A DNA stretch of 10,780 bases, from contig JBLHWU010000212.1 in assembly GCA_047629355.1 (NCBI GenBank), positions 1-10,780 of the forward strand. The letters run 5' to 3'. Source of the stretch: CAYUNA01 sp047629355. Its GTDB lineage: Bacteria > Bacteroidota > Bacteroidia > Chitinophagales > Saprospiraceae. Under the pieces are notes generated by a model that ran no database searches, was not told where the DNA came from, and saw only the letters and a program-made list of their open reading frames with translations. Positions 1 through 5,436 of this stretch are shown here, one piece after another. The position numbers were made by a program, and so were the translations under genes. How positions within the stretch are numbered: position 1 is the first letter of the stretch; each line of letters opens with the position of its first letter.

Positions 1-62
1 ACAAGCATAATGGCCCAAGTTATTGAATCGTTTTTACTAAGATTATTTATTTTTAAAGTTCG

Positions 63-89
63 GTAGTAAAAACTACGTCCTAAAGGACG
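63..89 (+). repeat. Left-end hairpins of the IS200-type element
   Basis: Two abutting stem-loops are visible: GTAGT-AAAA-ACTAC (63-76) and CGTCC-TAAA-GGACG (76-89). They lie 19 bases before the transposase start. Subterminal hairpins like these are what IS200-family TnpA recognises. Which of the two is the functional left end is inferred, not shown. Confidence 0.6.
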
Positions 90-107
90 AGTTCTTTCAG
101 TTGACTA

Positions 108-560
108 ATGTTTTGCTATTTTCGCGAGAGGGGAAATAACAGAACGGGCAGTCATAGTATTTACAATTTACAAGTACATTTAGTATGGAGTACGAAATAT
201 CGCTACAATGTACTAAAAGGAGATGTTCAATTACGTTGTAGAGATTTGCTACGTCAAACATGTAATGCACTTGATATTCGAATACTAAAAGGAGTCGTAA
301 GCTCTGACCATATCCACTTACACTTGAGTTACCCTCCGAAATTATCGGTGAGCGAAATTGTAAGACGTTTAAAAGGTCGCAGTGCACGAAAATTACTTCA
401 AGAGTATCCTCATTTAAAAAAACGCTATTGGGGCGGACATTTTTGGGGAATTGGCTATGGAAGTTGGAGTGTTGGGAATATAACGGATGAAATGCTTAGT
501 GCATATCTTGACCATCACAAGGACCAACCAAATGGTGATGAGAATTTCATTCTTGAGTAA
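108..560 (+). CDS. tnpA: IS200/IS605-family HUH (Y1) transposase TnpA
   Basis: This 150-aa protein has the normal length for the Y1 transposases (PF01797-type) that cut and rejoin single-stranded transposon ends through a 5'-phosphotyrosine. The metal-binding HUH motif is H68-I-H70 within DHIHLHL. The family opening RTGSHSIYN is at 12-20, the LVWSTKYRYNVL strand at 25-36, and the KGRSARKL helix at 89-96. The catalytic tyrosine is most likely Y133 in SAYLDHH, the position matching Y127 of IS608 TnpA. There is no alternative start between the ATG at 108 and the conserved domain, so that start is kept. All key residues are present, so the enzyme looks intact. The sequence usually read GYFV.T.GN is GYGSWSVGN here. 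Confidence 0.9.
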   Translation: MFCYFRERGNNRTGSHSIYNLQVHLVWSTKYRYNVLKGDVQLRCRDLLRQTCNALDIRILKGVVSSDHIHLHLSYPPKLSVSEIVRRLKGRSARKLLQEYPHLKKRYWGGHFWGIGYGSWSVGNITDEMLSAYLDHHKDQPNGDENFILE

Positions 561-590
561 TTTCAATGAACTTGCAGTTTACTTCTTTAG

Positions 591-626
591 TCGGCTTAAG
601 CCGAAACCTGTGCGACTTTTAGTCGC
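591..626 (+). repeat. Right-end hairpins of the IS200-type element
   Basis: A perfect 14-base palindrome, TCGGCTTAAGCCGA (591-604), is followed by the stem-loop GCGACT-TTT-AGTCGC (612-626). They start about 30 bases after the tnpA stop, where the family carries its right end. The first could alternatively act as a terminator for tnpA, but no T-run follows it. Confidence 0.6.
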
Positions 627-648
627 TAGTATTTAGTTCACGTTCCTT

Positions 649-796
649 AGTAGCTATTCAAGTTAATAGTGTCGGATAGCATTTGGATGAGTTTTGAATT
701 TGTACAAGGCAAAAGCAATAGCAAAAAAGTATTTTTAACGAAGTACAAATTTAAAAATCGCCAAATCATCCGACAGTATTAACTTGAATAACTACT
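649..796. mobile_element. MITE-like long palindrome, copy 1 (148 bp)
   Basis: The outer arms 645-676 and 769-800 are inverted repeats with 30 of 32 bases matching (mismatches near 654 and 669). Pairing continues less perfectly inward to about 705 and 737. Bounded as AGTA...TACT, the element is 148 bp. It has the same terminal tetranucleotides as the three other palindromes in this window, but its interior does not resemble theirs and it is shorter. The flanking dinucleotides are TT and AA, so no TA duplication is seen here. It encodes nothing and sits between the IS200 right end and the promoter of the sulfur block. It could instead be a large hairpin or terminator, but the arm length favours a mobile or repeat origin. 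Confidence 0.6.
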
Positions 797-845
797 AAGG
801 CTTGGAAATTTTTCGAATGTGTAAAATAAAAGCTAATTTTTTAAA

Positions 846-863
846 CTGTGATTTGTATCACAG
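846..863. promoter_or_regulatory. CRP/FNR-superfamily operator
   Basis: CTGTGA-TTTGTA-TCACAG is a perfect two-fold palindrome and contains the full CRP-type core TGTGA-N6-TCACA. Its centre (854.5) lies about 43 bases before the start site expected from the TAnnTTTG element at 885-892. That is close to the -41.5 position used by class II activators of this family. No good -33 element is present, which fits activator dependence. The regulator is not encoded in the window. Confidence 0.65.
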
Positions 864-884
864 AATACCTCCGCAAAAACAGCT

Positions 885-892
885 TAACTTTG
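885..892 (+). promoter_or_regulatory. Bacteroidota-type -7 element TAACTTTG
   Basis: TAACTTTG matches the known Bacteroidota -7 consensus TAnnTTTG exactly. The transcript would start near 897-899 and give a leader of about 170 nt before the dioxygenase gene at 1069. The expected -33 TTTG about 20 bases upstream is absent; the CRP/FNR-type palindrome occupies the upstream region instead. Confidence 0.6.
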
Positions 893-916
893 CATTAATA
901 AAAAGGATTCAATAAT

Positions 917-1014
917 TAAGGAAATCCTTATCTGCCCAAGGGGAGTTTGATGAAGCTCGAAAATCTTAGGATTTTCTCGCTTTGAAAAGTCAAATATATT
1001 AGCAAGCATTACTT
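917..1014 (+). promoter_or_regulatory. Structured leader of the persulfide dioxygenase gene (motif copy 1)
   Basis: The predicted 5' untranslated region holds the hairpin TAAGGA-AA-TCCTTA (917-930). It also holds CCCAAGGGGAGTTTGA (935-950), a stem-loop GAAAATC-TTAG-GATTTTC (959-976), then CTCGCT and AAAAGTC, and ends with TTACTT (1009-1014). The order AAGGG, GAGTTTGA, hairpin, TTTTCTCGCT, AAAAGTC, TTACTT recurs at 5324-5400 and in a weaker form at 4152-4235. It could be a regulatory RNA leader or a dispersed repeat. It matches no riboswitch class I can name. Confidence 0.4.
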
Positions 1015-1068
1015 CACACACTCAAATCGTTTTTACTTATCAAATTAATTCAACAAATTTTTCATCCA

Positions 1069-2520
1069 ATGAAAGTAGAACAAATATATACAGGTTGCCT
1101 TGCACAAGGAGCATATTTTATTGAGAGTAATGGAGAAGCAATCATCATTGACCCATTACGCGAAACGCAGCCTTATGTCGATAAATTAGAAAAAGAAGGC
1201 GTGAAACTTAAATACATTTTTGAAACTCATTTTCACGCGGATTTTGTTTCTGGCCACTTAGATTTAGCAAAAAAAACAGGGGCGACCATTGTATATGGTC
1301 CTATGGCGGAAACAGATTACGATATTTATTCTGCCAAAGATGGAGAGGAATTGAAAATTGGAGCGATTACTTTCAAAGTTTTGCACACTCCTGGACATAC
1401 TTTAGAAAGCACGACTTACTTATTGCGGGATGAAAAAGAAAAAGACTATGCGCTTTTTACTGGTGATACCCTTTTCTTAGGTGATGTTGGGCGACCTGAT
1501 TTGGCGATTAAGCAAGGCAAAATTACGAAAGAAGATTTAGCAGAAATGTTGTTTGATAGCCTTCGTAATAAAATTATGCCATTAGGTGATGATGTGATTG
1601 TTTACCCCGCACACGGAGCAGGTTCGGCTTGTGGTAAAAATCTAAGTTCCGAAACTTGGGGTTATTTAGGCGAACAAAAGAAAACCAATTATGCCCTTCG
1701 AGTAGATATGACCAAAGAAGAATTTGTACAAGAAGTAACCGCAGGCTTAACACCTCCTCCTCAATACTTTGCCAAAAACGCAATGATGAATAAGTCGGGC
1801 TATCAGAGCTTTGATACCGTATTGGCACGTGGAGCTATGGATTTGAATCCCAAGGAATTTGAAGCGATGGCAGAACAACAAGAAGCGTTGATTTTAGACG
1901 TAAGAACAGAACAGGAATTTGTCAAGGCTTTTATTCCAAATTCCATATTCATTGGCTTAAATGGTGATTTTGCTCCCTGGGTCGGTGCATTGATTACCGA
2001 TATTAAGCATCCAATTTTATTAGTTGCCCCTGAAGGACAGGAAGAAGAAGCGGTCACCAGATTGGCAAGAGTAGGATATGACAATACTTTAGGCTATTTA
2101 AAAGGAGGTATCAAGGCATGGAAAGCAGCAGGTAAAGGAACGGATAAAATTTCATCCTTTTCAGCAGAAAAATTTGCTCAAACATTAAAAGCTGGAAAAA
2201 TAGAAACCGTTTTGGATGTTAGAAAACCATCTGAATTTTTGTCGCAGCATTTGGAAGCTGCTGAAAATTTTCCGTTGGATTACATCAATAATAATATATC
2301 TCGACTCAATAAAAATGATACTTATCATGTACATTGTGCCGGCGGGTATCGGTCAATTATTGCTGCGTCAATTTTGAAAGCACGAGGTTTTGATAACTTA
2401 ATTGATATATCAGGTGGTTGGAAAGCAATTGAGGAGACGGATGCGCCAAAAACGGGTCATGTTTGCCCAACGACCATGGCGCAAGAGGATATTGATGCTG
2501 CTGTGGCAGCGTTTATTTAA
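1069..2520 (+). CDS. Persulfide dioxygenase-rhodanese fusion (CstB-like)
   Basis: This 483-aa cytoplasmic protein has three parts. Residues 1-210 are a metallo-beta-lactamase fold of the ETHE1/persulfide-dioxygenase type with THFHAD at 53-58, TPGH ending at H110, TGD at 131-133 and YPAHG at 179-183. The expected mononuclear iron ligands, by analogy with ETHE1 and CstB, are H54, H110 and D133. Residues about 266-356 are a rhodanese fold whose active-site loop reads VAPEG (A320 where cysteine is expected), so it is catalytically dead. Residues about 368-458 are a second rhodanese with its catalytic C423 in HCAGGYRS. The order dioxygenase, pseudo-rhodanese, rhodanese matches staphylococcal CstB. 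CstB oxidises persulfides to sulfite and uses the sulfite to make thiosulfate. The gene lacks a Shine-Dalgarno sequence and lies behind a CRP/FNR-type promoter and a long leader. Confidence 0.92.
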   Translation: MKVEQIYTGCLAQGAYFIESNGEAIIIDPLRETQPYVDKLEKEGVKLKYIFETHFHADFVSGHLDLAKKTGATIVYGPMAETDYDIYSAKDGEELKIGAITFKVLHTPGHTLESTTYLLRDEKEKDYALFTGDTLFLGDVGRPDLAIKQGKITKEDLAEMLFDSLRNKIMPLGDDVIVYPAHGAGSACGKNLSSETWGYLGEQKKTNYALRVDMTKEEFVQEVTAGLTPPPQYFAKNAMMNKSGYQSFDTVLARGAMDLNPKEFEAMAEQQEALILDVRTEQEFVKAFIPNSIFIGLNGDFAPWVGALITDIKHPILLVAPEGQEEEAVTRLARVGYDNTLGYLKGGIKAWKAAGKGTDKISSFSAEKFAQTLKAGKIETVLDVRKPSEFLSQHLEAAENFPLDYINNNISRLNKNDTYHVHCAGGYRSIIAASILKARGFDNLIDISGGWKAIEETDAPKTGHVCPTTMAQEDIDAAVAAFI

Positions 2521-2582
2521 AAAACAGAAAAGAATAAAGCCTAATTTTAAATAAAAAACGGAAACATTCTTAGGAACGCGAA

Positions 2583-2816
2583 ATAAATAATATTAAATGT
2601 CATGACTGTGCCAATAGCATTCAAGGCAAGTTGGAAAAGCTGGACGGTATCAATACAGTAATCGTGGAAGTTGAAACTGGCGCGGTTACGGTTAATTATG
2701 ATGAAAAATTAGAGAAGCCCACTATAGTCAATAGCCTTTCTAAAATGGGGTATCCAGAAAAAGGAACTTCTAATAATTTACAAAAAGCGAAGTTTTTTGT
2801 TAGTTGTGCTATTTGA
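2583..2816 (+). CDS. HMA-type heavy-metal-binding ORF with no normal start codon
   Basis: The reading frame is open from just after a TAG at 2571 and translates as a small HMA (CopZ-like) domain. The metal-binding motif CHDC is encoded at 2598-2609 (preceded by NNIK), followed by NSIQGKLEKLDGI, VEVETGAVTVNYDEK and NSLSKMGYPEKG. A TTG at 2631 is the first standard alternative start, but it lies after the CxxC and would remove the metal site. Before CxxC only ATA (2583) or ATT (2592) could serve, and there is no ATG. The last residues VSCAI end at a double TGA, possibly earlier than in relatives. I read it as a small copper or zinc chaperone whose 5' end is damaged or starts unusually. It lies between the dioxygenase and the YeeE pair. 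Confidence 0.5.
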   Translation: MNNIKCHDCANSIQGKLEKLDGINTVIVEVETGAVTVNYDEKLEKPTIVNSLSKMGYPEKGTSNNLQKAKFFVSCAI

Positions 2817-2875
2817 TGATTATCTTAGATTTGTCTAAATTTTAACAACAATAAAACACATTTAAATAAACAACA

Positions 2876-3457
2876 ATGATTGAATTTATTAGCCAACCTT
2901 GGCATTGGGGCGTTTCGGGAGCAATGATTGTCCTCGTGATGTATTTACTCCTCTGGTTTGGGGGACAGTTTGGGGTTTCTGCTAACCTAAGAATCATGTG
3001 TGCCATCGGTGGTGCAGGTAAAAAACATAGCTTTTTTGATTTCGACTGGCGAAGCCAAATTTGGAACTTAGTTTTCATCGGTGGAGCAGTAATTGGCGGA
3101 TATATCGCCTCTACTTTTTTAGCCAGTCCTGAACCTGTACAAATTTCAGATGCAACGCAGGCTTATTTGAAAACAGTTGGGGTTAGTACACCACAAACAA
3201 TGGCAGAAGGAACGGGTTATGTGCCTAATGAAATTTTTGGTCTTGAAAACGCATTCTCTCTGGTTAATCTCATCATTCTTATTATCGGTGGCTTACTCAT
3301 TGGTTTTGGCACGCGCTGGGCTGGTGGTTGTACTTCTGGTCATGCAATTAGCGGTTTAGCTAACCTTCAATTGCCTTCATTAATTGCAGTTATAGGCTTT
3401 TTTATTGGCGGTCTATTGATGGCATGGCTAATTCTTCCTCAACTCCTCACACTTTAA
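2876..3457 (+). CDS. YeeE/YedE (DUF395, TsuA-like) sulfur transporter, half 1
   Basis: This 193-aa inner-membrane protein has hydrophobic segments at about 13-30, 65-82, 127-146 and 167-187. Two family signatures are present: MCAIGG around C42, and GFGTRWAGGCTSGH at 143-156 with C152. In TsuA/YeeE, which imports thiosulfate, such membrane cysteines relay the substrate. The full-length family has two related halves in one chain. Here the halves are separate genes, with the second only 10 bases downstream, so they probably form a heteromer like PmpA/PmpB. The likely cargo is thiosulfate or another reduced sulfur species, judged from the family and from the persulfide enzymes on both sides. The ATG at 2876 follows an A-rich stretch without a Shine-Dalgarno sequence. 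Confidence 0.88.
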   Translation: MIEFISQPWHWGVSGAMIVLVMYLLLWFGGQFGVSANLRIMCAIGGAGKKHSFFDFDWRSQIWNLVFIGGAVIGGYIASTFLASPEPVQISDATQAYLKTVGVSTPQTMAEGTGYVPNEIFGLENAFSLVNLIILIIGGLLIGFGTRWAGGCTSGHAISGLANLQLPSLIAVIGFFIGGLLMAWLILPQLLTL

Positions 3458-3467
3458 AAATCGAAAC

Positions 3468-3881
3468 ATGAAATTTATAAAATTTTTACTCACAGGGATA
3501 TTATTTGGTATCGTGATGACTAAGTCAGAAGCCATTAGTTGGTTTCGCATACAGGAAATGTTTCGATTTGAAAGTTTTCATATGTATGGAATTATTGGTA
3601 CTGCGGTTATTTTAGGCGCAACCATGGTCGCTTTGGTAAAGAAAATGCAGGGCAAAACGATAAATGGAGAGACTATCAAATTCAATCCTAAAAATATGTC
3701 TATTCCACGCTATCTATTTGGTGGTATTATTTTTGGATTAGGTTGGGCAATGACTGGCGCGTGTCCAGGTCCAATGTTTACCTTATTGGGACATGGTATT
3801 TGGTCGATTTTATTAGTCATTATTAGCTCGATTTTTGGCACTTATTTATATGGGGTTTTGCGTTCGAGATTGCCACATTAG
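3468..3881 (+). CDS. YeeE/YedE-family sulfur transporter, half 2
   Basis: This 137-aa membrane protein has segments at about 5-18, 39-56, 82-98 and 111-131. The signature GLGWAMTGACPGP at 90-102 carries C99, the counterpart of the GGCTSGH cysteine in the first half. It starts 10 bases after its partner's stop and is surely co-transcribed with it. The length fits the short PmpB-type half rather than full YeeE (about 350 aa). The likely role is to complete the pore for thiosulfate or sulfide-level sulfur import that feeds the persulfide pathway. A 374-base non-coding gap full of repeats follows, so the transcript may end here or continue into the sulfurtransferase gene. Confidence 0.87.
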   Translation: MKFIKFLLTGILFGIVMTKSEAISWFRIQEMFRFESFHMYGIIGTAVILGATMVALVKKMQGKTINGETIKFNPKNMSIPRYLFGGIIFGLGWAMTGACPGPMFTLLGHGIWSILLVIISSIFGTYLYGVLRSRLPH

Positions 3882-3933
3882 AATAAATTTTTAGCAGGTG
3901 TCATAAAACCAGCTTCTTAAAACGGCAATCCAT

Positions 3934-3954
3934 CTAAGTAATGGTAAAATAATA
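3934..3954 (+). repeat. Solo partial end resembling the palindromic elements
   Basis: The stretch beginning CTAAGTAATGGTAAAA matches the left tip of palindromic copy 2 (3975-3995, CTTAGTAACGGTAAAA...) at 18 of 21 bases in direct orientation, 41 bases away. It may be the relic of another copy or of a nested insertion. It is short and AT-rich, so chance is possible. Confidence 0.35.
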
Positions 3955-3977
3955 CAATAGATAAAAAATATCTACTT

Positions 3978-4140
3978 AGTAACGGTAAAAAAATAACTTC
4001 CCCAACTTTCCTGTATTTCTTTTGCTCTTATTTTTTACTTTTGAAACAGTCATTATGTATAGATAACTTCTATTTCAAAAGCAAAAACTAAGACCAAAAT
4101 AAACGAGGATAGTTGAGGAACTTATTCTTTCACCGTTACT
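3978..4140. mobile_element. MITE-like long palindrome, copy 2 (163 bp)
   Basis: The arms 3975-4046 and 4073-4143 pair along about 70 bases with scattered mismatches. The tips are AGTAACGGT and ACCGTTACT. Bounded as AGTA...TACT the element is 163 bp, the same size within one base as copies 3 and 4. The flanks are TT on the left and TA on the right, so a TA duplication may have mutated on one side. It has no coding capacity. It fills most of the gap between the transporter pair and the sulfurtransferase gene. Its interior is not clearly like copies 3 and 4, so kinship rests on the tips, size and architecture. Confidence 0.6.
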
Positions 4141-4151
4141 TAGCTAAGACA

Positions 4152-4235
4152 AAGGGGTATTGAAACGAAAAAATCTTAAGATTTCCTCACTTCTTTAAAT
4201 AGATAGTTATTTAAGATTTGTTGCAATAGTTACTT
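4152..4235 (+). promoter_or_regulatory. Leader motif copy 3, upstream of the sulfurtransferase
   Basis: This is a weaker copy of the leader seen at 935-1014 and 5324-5400. It has AAGGGG, TATTGA, then the perfect palindrome AAATCTTAAGATTT (4171-4184), CCTCACTT, and TTACTT at 4230-4235, with the ATG at 4256 following. The hairpin core resembles copy 1 most. It lies directly after palindromic copy 2, so it could alternatively be part of a larger repeat unit. Confidence 0.3.
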
Positions 4236-4255
4236 TTTCTAATCTAGAATATAGG

Positions 4256-5299
4256 ATGAAATTTAATTGGATTTTACTCTTTAGTGGGGCATGGATTTTC
4301 TTGCTTATTGGTTGTACCAATGAACAAGAAAATCCTCTACTTGTAGAATACAGTCATTCTAAAGCAGACATTGCTGGACGGCATCTCGTAGACATCCAGC
4401 AAGTAAAAAAATGGATAGATGAAAATCATCCAATGGTCGTTTTTGAAATTAGTAAAAAAGAAAAATACGCCACTGGACACCTTCCAAATGCCATCAACCT
4501 CTGGCGACCTGATTATGAAAACAAGGTCGATTATGAATATGGCGGAATGATGGCAACCAAAAAGCAAATGGAAGCACTATTATCTAAAAATGGAGTAGCT
4601 TCCGATGCTAAAATAGTGTTATATGATACCAAAGGTTGTGTCGATGCCATGCGCTTTCGCTGGATTTTGACTTTATATGGCTATGATAATATTGCGGTGA
4701 TGAATGGTGGAAAAACAGCTTGGGTAAAAGCAGCTTATGCACTTACTGCTGAATCCATTCCTCCTATTACTCCAACTAATTTTTCTTTCCCAATTGCTAA
4801 GAACTTACCTCAAGTAGCCACTTTTAAAGATGTTCAAGCAGCCATCAAAGATACCAATATCATTATTCTAGATACCCGAGAAATCGAAGAATACAGCGGA
4901 CAGCCCTATATTAGCAAAGGCAAATTGTATCCATATAAAAAAGGAGCATTTACGCACGGTTGCATTCCGACAGCGATTCACTTGAATTGGTCAGATGCCG
5001 TTGATTTACACGGAGACCACTGTATAAAATCGCTAAAAAACCTCCATTATAATATGAAAATGGCGGATATTTCTTCCGATAAAGAAGTTATCACTTATTG
5101 TCAATCTGGGGTTCGTTCTGCTCACACGACTTATATATTGACAGAACTTTTGGGTTTTACCAAAGTTACCAATTACGATGGTTCATGGATAGAATGGTCG
5201 TATTATCATGAGCAAGGTAAAGGGGTAGATATTGAACAACATACGCTAAAGTCGGAGTTTGATAGTCTTTTTAATAATTTGCAAAAACAATTAAATTGA
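4256..5299 (+). CDS. Lipoprotein sulfurtransferase with two rhodanese domains (SseA/TST-like)
   Basis: This 347-aa protein opens with a lipoprotein signal: a hydrophobic stretch at 4-18 and lipobox LIGC, lipidated on C20. It should therefore be anchored in a membrane facing the periplasm. Two rhodanese domains follow, at about 45-165 and 185-325. The first has GHLPNAINL (74-82) and TKGC at the loop position but lacks the CxxGxR loop. The second has LDTRE (205-209) and the active loop YCQSGVRS with C282, followed by YDGSWIEWS (308-316), typical of thiosulfate/3-mercaptopyruvate sulfurtransferases. It would move sulfane sulfur from thiosulfate or a persulfide to an acceptor outside the cytoplasm, supplying or draining the YeeE transporter. 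The donor and acceptor are inferred. Bacteroidota periplasmic rhodanese lipoproteins are otherwise little characterised. Confidence 0.88.
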   Translation: MKFNWILLFSGAWIFLLIGCTNEQENPLLVEYSHSKADIAGRHLVDIQQVKKWIDENHPMVVFEISKKEKYATGHLPNAINLWRPDYENKVDYEYGGMMATKKQMEALLSKNGVASDAKIVLYDTKGCVDAMRFRWILTLYGYDNIAVMNGGKTAWVKAAYALTAESIPPITPTNFSFPIAKNLPQVATFKDVQAAIKDTNIIILDTREIEEYSGQPYISKGKLYPYKKGAFTHGCIPTAIHLNWSDAVDLHGDHCIKSLKNLHYNMKMADISSDKEVITYCQSGVRSAHTTYILTELLGFTKVTNYDGSWIEWSYYHEQGKGVDIEQHTLKSEFDSLFNNLQKQLN

Positions 5300-5323
5300 A
5301 TACTTTTGATGCGATTATTTGTA

Positions 5324-5400
5324 CCCTTTGACAAGGGAGTTTGAGGGAGAAAACCTGCAATTTTCTCGCTCCATAAAAGTCGATTATTTTATCGTTACTT
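5324..5400 (+). promoter_or_regulatory. Leader motif copy 2, upstream of the hydroxylase gene
   Basis: Stem-loop CCCTT-TGAC-AAGGG (5324-5337) is followed by GAGTTTGAGG. A second stem GAGAAAA / TTTTCTC (5347-5353 with 5361-5367) encloses a 7-base loop. CGCTCC, AAAAGTC and TTACTT (5395-5400) come next, 37 bases before the ATG at 5437. The same order of blocks lies upstream of the dioxygenase gene. The final ATCGTTACTTA also resembles the right tip of the palindromic elements. Confidence 0.4.
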
Positions 5401-5436
5401 AATGAAAAAGATTCAAGGCAATACAATATAAATTTT

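Larger units (their letters stand above)
63..626 (+). mobile_element. IS200-type insertion sequence (tnpA only)
   Basis: A single HUH transposase gene is bracketed by small hairpins instead of inverted repeats, which is the known layout of IS200/IS605-family elements that move as single strands. The left side has two adjacent hairpins (63-76 and 76-89) and the right side has two (591-604 and 612-626). No tnpB or accessory gene is present, so this is the minimal IS200 form. The limits given are the outermost hairpins. The true cleavage sites lie a few bases outside them and cannot be fixed without an empty site. The family makes no target duplication, and none is seen. Confidence 0.75.

Noticed and set aside
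97..387. Minus-strand ORF opposite the IS200 transposase
   Set aside because: It lies antisense to a well-supported tnpA, has no recognisable motif, and is a coding shadow.
1803..2084. Minus-strand ORF inside the dioxygenase fusion gene
   Set aside because: It lies fully within the rhodanese coding region on the opposite strand and has no domain features.
649..4140. The intergenic palindromes as CRISPR repeats or intrinsic terminators
   Set aside because: There is no regular spacer array, the arms are 30-70 bases long, and no T-run follows a GC-rich stem.
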